A stretch of DNA of 64,000 bases from UBA1479 sp048263775 (GCA_048263775.1 JBLXDU010000005.1:62001-126000); one strand, 5' to 3'; positions 51,600-62,843 are shown, counted from the first letter of the stretch. The notes: generated from the letters alone by a model not told the origin. Program-made: numbers and translations.

Positions 51600-53078
51600 A
51601 TGCTGTTCAACTCCTACACCTTTGTCCTAGCCTTCATGCCGGCCGTCCTGATCGGCTTCTACCTCCTGTCCAGGCGGGACAGGCGGCAAGGCATGGTCAT
51701 TCTGTTGGTCGTGGCGTCTCTGGCCTTCTACGGTTGGTGGACACCTAAGTACCTGATCCTGATCACTGCTTCGATCCTTGTGAACTTCACTATCGCCAAA
51801 ATGATGGCACGCGGCGCGCGTGCCGCATGGATGTGGGCGGGTATCGCCTTCAACCTGGGGCTCCTGGGATATTTCAAGTACGCAATATTTTTCACCGGGG
51901 CCCTGGCGCAGGCCCTTGATGCGGACTGGCACTTGCCCGCGATCGTCCTGCCCCTGGCCATTTCTTTCTTCACGTTTCAGCAGATCACCTATCTGGTCGA
52001 CAGCCGACACAACCGGGTCGAATCACACGGCTTCCTCGAATACTGCCTGTTCGTGACGTTCTTCCCGCAACTGATCGCCGGCCCGATCGTCCACCACAAG
52101 GAAATGATGCCGCAGTTCGCCGACCCCAAGCGGTTCCGTTTCTCCTGGCCGGACGTTAGCCTCGGTCTGTCTATCTTCTTCACGGGTCTGTTTAAAAAAG
52201 TCGTCATTGCCGACACCATGGCCCGCTATGCGACGCCCGTGTTCCAGGCGGCCGAGACAGGAACCCCTATTGGCTTGGTCGATGGATGGGGGGGCGCACT
52301 CGCCTATACCTTCCAACTCTATTTCGATTTTTCAGGCTACACGGATATGGCCGTCGGCCTGGCGTTGATGTTCGGCATCCGACTGCCGGTCAACTTTTTC
52401 TCACCCTACAAAGCGACCAGCATTATCGATTTCTGGCGGCGCTGGCACATGACCCTATCCCGTTTCCTCAAGGATTATCTTTACATCCCGCTTGGCGGCA
52501 ACCGATGCGGCCCAACGCGCCGCTACGGCAATCTTCTAACCACGATGGTGCTAGGAGGATTATGGCACGGCGCTGGATGGACCTTCATCGCCTGGGGTGC
52601 GCTGCACGGAGTCTATCTGATCATAAACAACCTATGGCGCGCTTGGCGGGGGCCGTTGGGTCCGGTAGGCGGTCCCTACGCGGCCTGGACGAGCCGCATC
52701 CTGACCTTTCTTGCGGTGGTGGCCGCCTGGGTCGTCTTTCGCGCTGACAGCCTGGGCGGAGCTGTAAATATCCTAAACGGCATGGCCGGATTGCACGGAA
52801 CCACGATACCGCCGGCCCTTGCGGAAATCAGGTGGCATGAGGCCTATTACTACGTCGTCGCATTACTGGCCCTGGTATGGCTGGCTCCCAACACCGTGCA
52901 GATATTTCGCACCCTGCCCGAGACGCAGGATGATCGGAACCTCGAGGACCAGACCCCCAGTTGGCTTATGGTCAAGTGGCAGGCAAATCGGTGGTGGGCA
53001 TACTCCCTGGCGTTTCTTGCCGTGGCATCCCTGGCCAACATGACCGAAATCAGCGAATTCCTCTATTTCCGGTTCTGA
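51600..53078 (+). CDS. MBOAT family O-acyltransferase (AlgI-like)
   Basis: A 492-residue membrane-bound O-acyltransferase with about ten to twelve hydrophobic helices. Family marks are FWRRWHMTLSRFLKDYLYIP followed by LGGNR, and the catalytic histidine in MVLGGLWHGAGWTFIAWGAL. AlgI-type proteins move acetyl groups across the inner membrane to acetylate extracellular polysaccharide or teichoic-type polymers. It is followed after one base by an SGNH-like gene, the usual partner that transfers the acyl group in the periplasm. Confidence 0.95.
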   Translation: MLFNSYTFVLAFMPAVLIGFYLLSRRDRRQGMVILLVVASLAFYGWWTPKYLILITASILVNFTIAKMMARGARAAWMWAGIAFNLGLLGYFKYAIFFTGALAQALDADWHLPAIVLPLAISFFTFQQITYLVDSRHNRVESHGFLEYCLFVTFFPQLIAGPIVHHKEMMPQFADPKRFRFSWPDVSLGLSIFFTGLFKKVVIADTMARYATPVFQAAETGTPIGLVDGWGGALAYTFQLYFDFSGYTDMAVGLALMFGIRLPVNFFSPYKATSIIDFWRRWHMTLSRFLKDYLYIPLGGNRCGPTRRYGNLLTTMVLGGLWHGAGWTFIAWGALHGVYLIINNLWRAWRGPLGPVGGPYAAWTSRILTFLAVVAAWVVFRADSLGGAVNILNGMAGLHGTTIPPALAEIRWHEAYYYVVALLALVWLAPNTVQIFRTLPETQDDRNLEDQTPSWLMVKWQANRWWAYSLAFLAVASLANMTEISEFLYFRF

Positions 53079-53079
53079 C

Positions 53080-54192
53080 ATGACCTACGTTCGACATCTC
53101 CTGACCGGTATCGCCCTGCTATCCCTATTTTTGGGTGGCCTGAACCTGTTCATTGATCCGTTCGACATCTTTGGCATTCCCCATATCAAGGGCTTTAACA
53201 CAAACAAATCCATCGGCATCGAACGGCTGTCCAAGCCTTTACAGGCAACGGCAAGACGCCCGGAAACCATCATTCTGGGTACGTCTCGCTGCATGTCCGG
53301 CGTCGACCCCCGCGACATCGATGGTGATCGCGCCTACAACCTGTCGGTAGCAGGCGCCTTGGCAGGCGAAATGATCATGTTGGCTCGACACGCGGCTGAG
53401 ACGACACCCATGCGACGATTGATATTGTGTTTCGATTTCGTCGCTTTCAACGATACCCGGTCCGTTCGCAACGGTTTTTATTCTGATGTCCTTGGCCGCT
53501 ATGCATGGATCAAATCCTTGCCGCGCACATTGTTTTCTTATGCGGCGCTAAAGCGCTCTCGCAATACATTGCGCGACTCCCTTCGGGGCAAACACACGGT
53601 GTATCGCTCAGACGGCTTTCGGACGTTTCAAATCAATCCCCGGCAAACGCGTGAAAGCATCCTCATCGCACCGCTTGACGCATTCCTATCCCCTGGCGGT
53701 GCATACAGAGACTATCCTTCGTTCAGAGAGAAACTTGCGGCATTCGGCCCTCTGATACATGACTTGCGAAGCCAAGGCATTTCGGTCGACATCCTCATTC
53801 CGCCTGTTCACGCAACAATGCTTGAAGCCATCGGGCATGCGGGGTTGTGGCAGATGTTCGAGGATTGGAAGCGCGGAATTGCCGCGCTCTGCGCGGATGC
53901 ATCACTGAAGTGCTGGGACTTCGCCGACTACAACGAGGTCACGACGACTGCCCTGAACCAAACGGACGGCATCTATTCGGACGTTAGCCACTTCACACCC
54001 GAAATTGGCCGCCGGATGTTGAACAGCATAGCAGGCTTGGATGCCGACCAAGGGTTCGGCACCCTCTTAACGCCAGAGCGTATTAAGCAGCATCTTGCCG
54101 ATATTCGTACCGCGCGAAGCGCCTATCTGCGCAATCACGCCGACGACGCGGAAATCGTCCGCGCCGCGGCGGCGCGATACGGCCTTCGGTAA
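53080..54192 (+). CDS. membrane-anchored SGNH-like protein, AlgJ/AlgX-type
   Basis: A 370-residue protein with one N-terminal membrane anchor (LLTGIALLSLFLGGLNLFI) and a large periplasmic part. ILGTSRCMSGVDPRDI gives a GTSR serine block and IYSDVSHFTPEIGRRML a D..H block, the pattern of SGNH/GDSL-type acyltransferases that work beside MBOAT proteins. It likely transfers the acyl group onto polysaccharide. Overall similarity to named families is weak. Codon usage looks less GC-biased than neighbours. It converges on ppdK. Confidence 0.75.
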   Translation: MTYVRHLLTGIALLSLFLGGLNLFIDPFDIFGIPHIKGFNTNKSIGIERLSKPLQATARRPETIILGTSRCMSGVDPRDIDGDRAYNLSVAGALAGEMIMLARHAAETTPMRRLILCFDFVAFNDTRSVRNGFYSDVLGRYAWIKSLPRTLFSYAALKRSRNTLRDSLRGKHTVYRSDGFRTFQINPRQTRESILIAPLDAFLSPGGAYRDYPSFREKLAAFGPLIHDLRSQGISVDILIPPVHATMLEAIGHAGLWQMFEDWKRGIAALCADASLKCWDFADYNEVTTTALNQTDGIYSDVSHFTPEIGRRMLNSIAGLDADQGFGTLLTPERIKQHLADIRTARSAYLRNHADDAEIVRAAAARYGLR

Positions 54193-54226
54193 CCGCAAGA
54201 GCTAAGACATGGCCGACGCCGCCGAC

Positions 54227-56887
54227 TTACTTATCAGCGAGCGCCGCCTGAGCGGCGGCAAGGCGCGCGATCGGCACCCGGTAGGGTGAGCATGACACAT
54301 AGGTCAGCCCGACCCGGTGACAGAAGGCGACGGAGGCCGGATCGCCGCCGTGCTCGCCACAGATGCCGAGCTTGATGTCCGGGCGGGTCTTGCGCCCACG
54401 CTCCACACCGATCTGCACCAGTTCACCCACGCCTTCCTGGTCGATGGACACGAAGGGGTCCTGTTCCAGCACGCCCTGGCGCTGATAGATGTCGAGGAAC
54501 GTGCCCGCATCGTCGCGCGAAAAGCCGTAGGCGGTCTGCGTCAGATCGTTGGTCCCGAAAGAGAAGAATTCCGCCTGTTCGGCGATCTGATCGGCGATCA
54601 GGCAGGCGCGTGGCAACTCGATCATGGTGCCGACCATGTAAGGCAATTCGATGCCCTGTTCGGCCATGACTTCCTTGGCGATGCGGTCGATGATCGCCTT
54701 CTGCATCTCGAACTCCTTCTTGACGGAGACGAGGGGCACCATGACCTCGGGATAGGCCTTCTTGCCTTCCTTCATGATCTCGGCCTGGGCCTCGAAGATG
54801 GCACGGGCCTGCATTTCACAAATTTCCGGATAGGCGATGGCCAAGCGGCAGCCGCGATGGCCCAGCATGGGGTTGCTTTCGTCCAGTTCCGCCCGGCGCA
54901 CGCGCACGTCTTCCGTGGTCACGCCGGCGGCCTTGGCGACCTCGGCCATTTCCTCATCCGTGTGCGGCAGGAATTCGTTCAAGGGCGGATCCAGCAGGCG
55001 GATGGTGATCGGCAGGCCGTCCATGATGTGGAACAGCTCCAGGAAATCCTGACGCTGATGCGGCAACAGATTGTCCAGCGCCTTGCGCCGCTCGGCCTCG
55101 TCACGGGCCAAAATCATCTGGCGCATGTGAACGATGCGGTGCGGGTCGAAGAACATGTGCTCCGTGCGCGACAGGCCGATGCCCTCGGCGCCGAACTTCT
55201 TGGCGGTCAGGGCATCCAGCGGCGTTTCCGCGTTGGCGCGCACGCCGATCACCTTGATCTCGTCGACCCAGGCCATCAGTTCACCGAAATCGCCGGACAC
55301 CTCGGGCTGGATCATGGCGACTTCGCCCAGCATGATTTCGCCGGTCGAGCCGTCCAGGGTGATGATGTCGCCTTCGTTCAGGGTCTGGCCGAGGGCGTGC
55401 AGGGTCTTCTTGCTGTAGTCGACGCGCAGTTCACCCGCCCCGGACACGCAGGGCGTGCCCATGCCGCGGGCGACAACGGCGGCGTGGCTGGTCATGCCGC
55501 CCCGGGTCGTCAGGATGCCTTCGGAGACATGCATCCCGGTGATGTCCTCGGGCGAGGTTTCCGTGCGGCACAGGATGACCTTCTCGCCCTTGTCGACCCA
55601 GGCTTCCGCGTCTTCGGCCGAGAACACGATGCGCCCCGTGGCCGCCCCCGGCGAGGCCGGCAGGCCGCGGCCGATGACGGTCTTTTCCGCCTTGGCGTCC
55701 AGGGTCGGGTGGAGAAGCTGATCCAGCTGCGCCGGATCGATGCGCGCGACGGCCTCATCCTTGGTGATCAGACCTTCGGCCACCATATCGACGGCGATCT
55801 TCAGCGCGGCCTTGGCCGTGCGCTTGCCGGAGCGGGTCTGCAGCATCCACAGCTTGCCCCGCTCGATGGTGAACTCCATGTCCTGCATGTCCTTGTAATG
55901 GCGCTCCAGCTTGTCGCGCACGGCGACCAGCTCACCGAACACGGGCGGCATGGCGGTTTCAAGGGACTGCAGATTGGATTCCTGCTGATCGCGTTCGAAC
56001 TCGGTCAGCGGCTGCGGCGTACGGATACCGGCAACCACGTCCTCGCCCTGGGCGTTGATCAGGAATTCACCGTAAAAATGATCGTCACCCGTGGACGGGT
56101 TGCGCGTGAAGCACACACCGGTGGCGCAATCGTCGCCCATGTTGCCGAATACCATGGCCTGCACGTTGACGGCCGTGCCCCAGGCGGCGGGGATATCGTT
56201 AAGGCGCCGGTAGGTGATGGCGCGGGTGTTCATCCAGCTGCCGAACACGGCGCCGATGGCTCCCCACAGCTGCGCCTGCGGGTCCTGGGGGAAGCCTTCG
56301 CCGCGCTCATCCTGCACCAGCTTCTTGAAATCCTTGACCACGGCCTTCCAGTCGTCGCCGGTCAGCTCGGTGTCCAGGCTCTTGCCCAGGCGGTCCTTGT
56401 GCTCTTCCAGGACATCTTCGAAATTGTGGTGTTCAACGCCCAGCACGACGTCGGAAAACATCTGGATGAAGCGCCGGTAGCTGTCATAGGCGAAGCGTGC
56501 GTCGCCGCTTTCCTTGGCCAGGGCCTCGACCGTCTGGTCGTTGAGGCCCAGGTTCAGAATGGTGTCCATCATCCCCGGCATGGAGGCACGGGCACCGGAG
56601 CGGACGGAAACCAGAAGCGGTTTGTCCGTGGAGCCGAAGGTTCGCCCGAGGCCCTTTTCGACCTTGGCCAGGGCCGCCGCGACGGCATCCTTCAGGTCGC
56701 CGGGATAAGTCTTTTCATGATCGTAGTAATAGGTGCAGACCTCGGTCGTGATGGTGAACCCGGGAGGTACCGGCAGGCCCAGGCCCGCCATTTCGGCCAG
56801 GTTGGCACCCTTGCCGCCCAGAAGTTCCTTCATCCCCGCATCGCCGTCCGCGGTGCCGTTCCCGAAGTTGTAGACCCATTGTGTCAT
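54227..56887 (-). CDS. ppdK: pyruvate, phosphate dikinase
   Basis: An 886-residue PPDK interconverting pyruvate, ATP and phosphate with PEP, AMP and pyrophosphate. The N-terminal ATP-grasp domain begins WVYNFGNGTADGDAGMKELL and contains GGKGANLAEMAGLGLPVPPG. The swivelling phosphohistidine domain has TRGGMTSHAAVVARGMGTPC near residue 455. The C-terminal PEP/pyruvate barrel has FSFGTNDLTQTAYGFSRDDA and ICGEHGGDPASV. Length is standard. It follows glyS by seven bases on the minus strand, an arrangement common in Rhodospirillales. Confidence 0.98.
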   Translation of the reverse strand: MTQWVYNFGNGTADGDAGMKELLGGKGANLAEMAGLGLPVPPGFTITTEVCTYYYDHEKTYPGDLKDAVAAALAKVEKGLGRTFGSTDKPLLVSVRSGARASMPGMMDTILNLGLNDQTVEALAKESGDARFAYDSYRRFIQMFSDVVLGVEHHNFEDVLEEHKDRLGKSLDTELTGDDWKAVVKDFKKLVQDERGEGFPQDPQAQLWGAIGAVFGSWMNTRAITYRRLNDIPAAWGTAVNVQAMVFGNMGDDCATGVCFTRNPSTGDDHFYGEFLINAQGEDVVAGIRTPQPLTEFERDQQESNLQSLETAMPPVFGELVAVRDKLERHYKDMQDMEFTIERGKLWMLQTRSGKRTAKAALKIAVDMVAEGLITKDEAVARIDPAQLDQLLHPTLDAKAEKTVIGRGLPASPGAATGRIVFSAEDAEAWVDKGEKVILCRTETSPEDITGMHVSEGILTTRGGMTSHAAVVARGMGTPCVSGAGELRVDYSKKTLHALGQTLNEGDIITLDGSTGEIMLGEVAMIQPEVSGDFGELMAWVDEIKVIGVRANAETPLDALTAKKFGAEGIGLSRTEHMFFDPHRIVHMRQMILARDEAERRKALDNLLPHQRQDFLELFHIMDGLPITIRLLDPPLNEFLPHTDEEMAEVAKAAGVTTEDVRVRRAELDESNPMLGHRGCRLAIAYPEICEMQARAIFEAQAEIMKEGKKAYPEVMVPLVSVKKEFEMQKAIIDRIAKEVMAEQGIELPYMVGTMIELPRACLIADQIAEQAEFFSFGTNDLTQTAYGFSRDDAGTFLDIYQRQGVLEQDPFVSIDQEGVGELVQIGVERGRKTRPDIKLGICGEHGGDPASVAFCHRVGLTYVSCSPYRVPIARLAAAQAALADK

Positions 56888-56894
56888 CGAATAC

Positions 56895-59044
56895 CTATCC
56901 TTCGATCTTGGAAAAGTCGGCGACGCCTTCCAGCGCCGTCCGGATCATGGAGAGCAGTTTCAAACGGTTCTCGCGAACCTTGGCGTCGTCCGTATTGACG
57001 GTGACCTTGTCGAAGAAGGCGTCGACTGGCACGCGCAGACCGGCCAGCGCCGCCATGGCGCCGGTGAAGTCTTCGGCCGCGACCTTTTCCGCGATCGCCG
57101 GGGCCGCGTCTTCGAGCGCGCTGTAGAGCGCCCGTTCCGCGTCGTCCTTCAATAGCGTGTCGTCGGGCTGCGCCGCGTAGGACGTTGCGTCCTTCTTTTC
57201 TTCGATCTTCAGGATATTGGCCGCGCGCCGATAGGCGGTCAGCAGGTTGCCGCCGTCTTCCGTGGCCAGGAAGTCGGACAGCGCCGACACCTTGGCCAGC
57301 AGGCGGACCAGGTCGTCCTCGCTGCCGCCGTCCTTGTTCTTGATCGCGAACACGGCGTCGATATGGTCGTGCTTCACGCCCTGTTCGCGCAGATGAACCT
57401 TCAGGCGATCGGCGAAGAAATCCAGGAGCTCAAATTTCACATAGTCACGAGGGTTCGCGCTACCGCCGAAATGCTCTAGCTCGTTGATTGCAGCGGCAGC
57501 TTTTTCAACAGATTGAGCTGATGGTTGAAGCGCCTTCGGATACAGGTCAACACCATCCTGAAACACCCTCTTCAGCGGCAGGCGCAGCTTGTTCTCGAGG
57601 ATCAGGCGGATCACGCCCAATGCCGCGCGGCGCAGGGCGTAGGGGTCTTTCGAGCCCGTCGGCTTTTCGTCGATGGTCCAGAACCCGACCAGGCTGTCGA
57701 TCTTGTCGGCCAGCGCCACGCACACGCTTTCCGGCTTCGACGGACAGGCGTCGGAGGGCCCAAGCGGCGAATAATGCTCGGCGATGGCGGCGGCCACGGC
57801 CTCGCTCTCGCCGTCGTGGCGGGCGTAATAGGCGCCCATGACGCCCTGCAGATCCGGGAATTCACCGACCATTCCGGTCGACAAGTCCGCCTTGGCGAGG
57901 CGCGCGGCGGAGCGCACCTTGTCGCGGTCCGCCTTGGGCACATAGTCGCAGAGGGCTGCGGCCAGAGCCTGCATGCGGTCGACCTTTTCGTCGAGCGTGC
58001 CCAGCTTGGCGTGGAACACCCGGTCCTTCAGCTGCGGCGCCTTGGACGCCAGGGTCGTCTTGCGATCCTGGTCCCAGAAGAACTTGGCATCGGCCAGGCG
58101 CGCGCGTAGGACGCGTTCGTTCCCGGCGATGACCTGACGGCCGCCGTCGGCGGTTTCCCGGTTGGCGACGAGCACGAACTTGGCCGCCAGATTGCCCTTG
58201 GCGTCTTCGGTCGCGAAATATTTCTGATGCTTGCGCATGGAGGTGATGAGAACCTCCGGCGGCACGTCCATGAATTCGGCGTCGATTCCCCCCATCAGCA
58301 CGACCGGCCATTCGACCAGCCCCGCGACCTCGTCCAACAAAGCCGGGTCGTCCTTCAGGGTCACGCCGGCGCCCTTGCACATGCGCGCGGCATCGGCGGC
58401 GATGGTCTGCTTGCGGGCGTCCGGGTCGATCACGACCTTGGCCGCCTTCATCGCCTTTTCGTAATCGGCGAAATCGGACACCGAAATACCGGCGGGTGCC
58501 ATGAAGGCATGTCCCCGGGTGGTGACCCCGGCCTGAATGCCGGCGAATTCCAATTCCAGGCCTTCCTGATCGTAAACCGCGAGGATCGAATGCAGCGGCC
58601 GCACCCAGCGCGCCTTACCGCGGCCCCAACGCATGGACTTGGGCCAGGGCAGGGCCTGCAGGGCGGCCTGGATGATGTCCGGCAGGATCAGGCGTGTCTT
58701 GCCGCCCGCCTGTTCGACCTGGGCGAACAGAAAGGTGCCCTTTTCCGTTTCCCGTTCCGTGACCTTGGTGTCCTTGGGCAGGGATTTCATGAAGCCCTGC
58801 TTGGCCTGTTCCGGCGCGTCGGCGCGGGGGCCGCGGCGTTCCTCGGAAATGTCAGCCTGCTTGGCCGGCAGGCCGTGGACGACCAGGGTCAGGCGGCGCG
58901 GGGTAACGTAGGTCTGCGCATTGGTGAAGGACAGCCCCGCACCCTTCAGACCGTCGCCAACCAAGCGTTTCAGGTCATCGGCGGCCCGCGCCTGCATGCG
59001 GGCGGGGATTTCCTCGGACAGAAGTTCCAGAAGAAGCTCGGGCA

Positions 59045-59045
<1 letters not shown>
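56895..59045 (-). CDS. glyS: glycine--tRNA ligase beta subunit
   Basis: A 716-residue beta subunit of the bacterial alpha2beta2 GlyRS, which binds tRNA(Gly) and carries the anticodon-binding C-terminus. The N-terminus PELLLELLSEEIPARMQARA is canonical, and the body has MRWGRGKARWVRPLHSILAV and an HD-like core. I take ATG at 59045, which overlaps the glyQ stop as TGATG; a GTG one codon earlier is possible. Tight coupling with glyQ matches the equal subunit need. Confidence 0.97.
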
Positions 59046-59947
<902 letters not shown>

Positions 59948-60051
59948 GGCGGCGGGTTCCAAAGGATTTGCGGTTAAGAAATCGCGTTATGTTGCGGTGC
60001 CAGAAAATAGGGGGCGGGGTCCGGACGGTCAAGGAAGGAACCGCACCTTCG

Positions 60052-60315
60052 TTACTCCGGATAGGGACAGTCGGTTTTACCGCAATGGCGCATGCCCTGA
60101 GCGGCGACGAACGCACCACAGGTGGTGCATTCAACCATGTCCTCGACCTCGGGCATCTTGGCCTTGGCGGGCCCGGATTCCTTCATCCGGCGGGCTTCCT
60201 GGCGGTCGAGCGTGCGTTTCTGGGCCTGCATGCGGCCCAGCCACTTGAACGCGTACCACACGGCGGCGATGGCCAAGCCCGTGAACAACAGTTTTTGGAT
60301 GGAAAATCCGAACAT
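60052..60315 (-). CDS. small membrane protein with cysteine-rich tail
   Basis: An 87-residue protein. It has one N-terminal membrane helix (KLLFTGLAIAAVWYAFKWLG), a basic Gln/Arg stretch (KRTLDRQEARRMKE), and a C-terminal ECTTCGAFVAAQGMRHCGKTDCPYPE segment with four cysteines and a histidine that probably binds zinc. Function unknown; presumably inner membrane with the metal site in the cytoplasm. It lies between sppA and glyQ. Confidence 0.8.
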   Translation of the reverse strand: MFGFSIQKLLFTGLAIAAVWYAFKWLGRMQAQKRTLDRQEARRMKESGPAKAKMPEVEDMVECTTCGAFVAAQGMRHCGKTDCPYPE

Positions 60316-60377
60316 GGGGCCTTTTAGGGGTTGGGCGGCAGAGCGGTCAAGGAATCCCGTGGCTTCTTATAGCCAGA

Positions 60378-61253
60378 TTATAGCCCGAAACGGTTCCAGA
60401 TCATCCGTTCCTCGATGGCCGCCACGGCTTGACCCGCCCAATCGGGGCCAGCGGGGGCATCGGACAGAGCGCCGAACCGCAGGCGGCCGAAAAGTCCCCG
60501 CCGCTCACCGACCAGCCGCAGCTTCACCTTGTCGCCGTAGCGCGCGCGCATGACCGCCCGCAGATCACCAAGGCCGTCGATCAGGCCCAGGTCCAATGCC
60601 CGGGTCCCGGTCCAGAAGGCGCCGGAGAACAGATCCTTTTCCGCACCCTTGAGGCGATCGCCCCGGCGGGCACGCACCATGTCCTTGAAGGCTTCGTGAA
60701 TGTCACCCTGGATGTCCTTCAGGTGTTTCACCTCGGCCGGTTTTTCCGGCTGGAACGGGTCGAGCATGGCTTTCTTGTCGCCGGACGTGTGCAAGCGGCG
60801 TTCCACCCCCAGCTTTTCGATCAGGCCCTGCAGGCCGAATCCGCCCGACACCACACCGATGGAGCCGATGATGGAGGACGCATCCGCATAGATTTCATCA
60901 GCGGCGCAGGCCAGCCAGTAGCCGCCAGACGCAGCGACATCTTCGGCAAAGGCGATGACGGGGATCTGCTTTTCATCAGCCAATTGCCGGATGCGGCCGG
61001 CGATCAGGGCCGATTGCACGGGTGAGCCGCCCGGCGAATTGACGGCCAGCGCCACGGCCTTGAGATTACGCAGCTTGAACGCGCGCTGAAGAACGCCCGC
61101 CTGGCTGCCCAGGCTGAGCCCCCGGCGAAATCCGCCCATGGCCCCGATGACGCCGGACAGCCGAACCACGGCCACCGTGGGCGGCGGATCAAGCAAGGCG
61201 CCGATGACGGGAAGTGCGCCGAGACCGCGGGATTCCGGCTGGGTGTCTGACAT
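60378..61253 (-). CDS. S49 family peptidase (SppA/SohB-like)
   Basis: A 291-residue serine peptidase of the signal-peptide-peptidase A family. The nucleophile is S109 in AASGGYWLACAADEI, and the general base is a lysine at 160 or 161 in HTSGDKKAMLDPF. VNSPGGSPVQSALI and SIIGSIGVVSGG are conserved. It lacks a clear membrane anchor, so it may be cytoplasmic or peripherally bound, degrading cleaved signal peptides or small proteins. Length matches short SohB-type forms. It is preceded closely by a coiled-coil membrane protein gene on the same strand. Confidence 0.93.
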   Translation of the reverse strand: MSDTQPESRGLGALPVIGALLDPPPTVAVVRLSGVIGAMGGFRRGLSLGSQAGVLQRAFKLRNLKAVALAVNSPGGSPVQSALIAGRIRQLADEKQIPVIAFAEDVAASGGYWLACAADEIYADASSIIGSIGVVSGGFGLQGLIEKLGVERRLHTSGDKKAMLDPFQPEKPAEVKHLKDIQGDIHEAFKDMVRARRGDRLKGAEKDLFSGAFWTGTRALDLGLIDGLGDLRAVMRARYGDKVKLRLVGERRGLFGRLRFGALSDAPAGPDWAGQAVAAIEERMIWNRFGL

Positions 61254-61256
61254 GCC

Positions 61257-61688
61257 TTATTGTGCGGCCTTGCGCCCCACGCTGTCCACCGCGAAGGCGG
61301 AGGCCAGATCCGGTTCGTCGAAATCGGCCCCCTGCCGGTTCGGCTTCGCCGCCATGGCCTGTTGCAGGGCCGACAGTTTGCGAAGCTTTTCATCAAGGAT
61401 GTTGAGATCCGCGCGGACCTGCGACTTGAGCGCCGCCATTTCACCATCGACAAGGTCGAACTTGGCATCTGACACACTGGCAACGTCGCGGGTGATCCAC
61501 TTCTGGCGCTGGACCATTTCCTTTTCGACGTGATCCTTCAGACGATCCAGCTCGTAGGCCAAATCGTCCTTCATCTGAATTTTGATCTGATAGACGTTCT
61601 TGGCCAGGGTGCTGACGTAGAACAACACACCCAGAACGCCCAATGCGATGAATGCGCCAATAACGGCGATAACCGCTGCGTTACCCAC
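61257..61688 (-). CDS. single-span membrane protein with coiled coil
   Basis: A 143-residue protein with one N-terminal hydrophobic segment (AVIAVIGAFIALGVLGVLFY). It is followed by a long charged coiled coil (about 30-105, for example LAYELDRLKDHVEKEMVQRQ) and a less ordered tail. I chose GTG at 61688; the frame to 61829 adds sequence unlike a membrane protein start. No family recognised. The stop is three bases before the sppA start, so the two may be co-translated. Confidence 0.65.
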   Translation of the reverse strand: MGNAAVIAVIGAFIALGVLGVLFYVSTLAKNVYQIKIQMKDDLAYELDRLKDHVEKEMVQRQKWITRDVASVSDAKFDLVDGEMAALKSQVRADLNILDEKLRKLSALQQAMAAKPNRQGADFDEPDLASAFAVDSVGRKAAQ

Positions 61689-61839
61689 TATTTCACCGGC
61701 CCCCGAAGACCGTCCCTGAATTTTTGATATTTGGCGTCGTTTCGCGCCGTATATTATGTAAGCATTCTGTAAGGAATATCCCAGGTAGAGACCGGCCTGA
61801 CAAGTGACGAGACGCACAGATTTGGCCACTTTCTCGACC

Positions 61840-62601
61840 TCAGGGGCGATTTATCGCGATATCCGCATACCCCCGTAGGATTCGATCCACAGGGGCCGAA
61901 AAATCACCTCCCGGTTCGTGCAAAACCAAGGGCGTTAGCCTGCGGCGATTCGCCGCCGCGTCCTTGATTCCCTGCGCGATCATTCGCCCCGGACGGCCCT
62001 CTCCCGGCTTGCCTTGAACAGGCTGCAGGGTGACCGCGCCGAGGGATGCCGACATAAGATCCGCCAGCTCATCCCCCCGTCCGCCATGATGGATGAAGGT
62101 GACTGTGCCGCCGCCCCGCACCAGCCGGGCGGCCGTCCGCACCCAATCGGCCAGTTGGGCCCGCCCCTCCACCGTCGCCATTGCCTTCACCGGATCAGGC
62201 GAAGGGCGAGAGGTGCCGGCCTTTTGAAAGGGCGGATTGGCCATGACATGATCGAACGCCCCGGCCCCGATGCCGTCCGGCGGAGTCAGCAGGTCCCCCG
62301 CCATGAATTGGACCGCATCCGCCATGCCGTTGGCCGTGACACTTTCGCGGGCCAAGGCGATCAACGGTTCCTGAATATCCAGGCCGGTGACCGCCACCCC
62401 GGCCACGCGATGGGCCAGACACAACGCCGCCGCCCCGGCACCGCATCCCAAGTCCAGCACGCGGTCGCCGGGCCGGGCCGGAACGGCCGCCTGCATCAGG
62501 ATCGGGTCGATGGCGGAACGGTAGCCGCGCCGGGGCTGATAACAGACGACCCGGCCGTCCAACAGGCGGGTCTCCTCGGCGTCGATGGCGACAGAAGTCA
62601 T
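61840..62601 (-). CDS. tRNA1(Val) N6-adenine methyltransferase-like protein
   Basis: A 253-residue class I methyltransferase of the TrmN6/YfiC type. The SAM motif is RVLDLGCGAGAAALCLAHRV, the acidic second motif is VTGLDIQEPLIALARE, and the catalytic NPPF is in HVMANPPFQKAG, typical of adenine or other exocyclic amine N-methylation. The substrate is inferred from family. The ATG at 62601 follows the DUF2007 stop by eight bases. Confidence 0.85.
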   Translation of the reverse strand: MTSVAIDAEETRLLDGRVVCYQPRRGYRSAIDPILMQAAVPARPGDRVLDLGCGAGAAALCLAHRVAGVAVTGLDIQEPLIALARESVTANGMADAVQFMAGDLLTPPDGIGAGAFDHVMANPPFQKAGTSRPSPDPVKAMATVEGRAQLADWVRTAARLVRGGGTVTFIHHGGRGDELADLMSASLGAVTLQPVQGKPGEGRPGRMIAQGIKDAAANRRRLTPLVLHEPGGDFSAPVDRILRGYADIAINRP

Positions 62602-62609
62602 GGCGCGCC

Positions 62610-62843
62610 TCAATCCAGGGGGTCGCGTTCACCGCGGGCGATTTCCTCGGCCTCGACGATGACACGCTTGGCACGGGTAAGGTCGTCCTCGTCCACCATG
62701 ATACGGCGCTGGATGGCCAGGACGTTGCCGTCCATGAAACTGGCGTGCATGTCGAACACCTGGGCCGGCACGTCGAGCGCGGCCAGCCGCGCCTGCATCC
62801 AAGACAGCAGCACGGGATCGTTGGTGCGGAACAATTCGACCAT
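62610..62843 (-). CDS. DUF2007 (putative signal-transducing) protein
   Basis: A 77-residue DUF2007 protein, about the whole domain. Recognisable segments are MVELFRTNDPVLLSWMQARL, FDMHASFMDGNVLAIQRRI, and MVDEDDLTRAKRVI. The family resembles the ACT-like/PII-type small fold but has no established function. The ATG at 62843 gives the standard family length; the frame to 63017 is out of family. It precedes the methyltransferase gene and is divergent from ispB across a 118-base gap. Confidence 0.9.
   Translation of the reverse strand: MVELFRTNDPVLLSWMQARLAALDVPAQVFDMHASFMDGNVLAIQRRIMVDEDDLTRAKRVIVEAEEIARGERDPLD

Noticed and set aside
54317..56998. An 893-codon plus-strand frame
   Set aside because: It is antisense to ppdK, whose motifs are complete; the translation has no recognisable domain.
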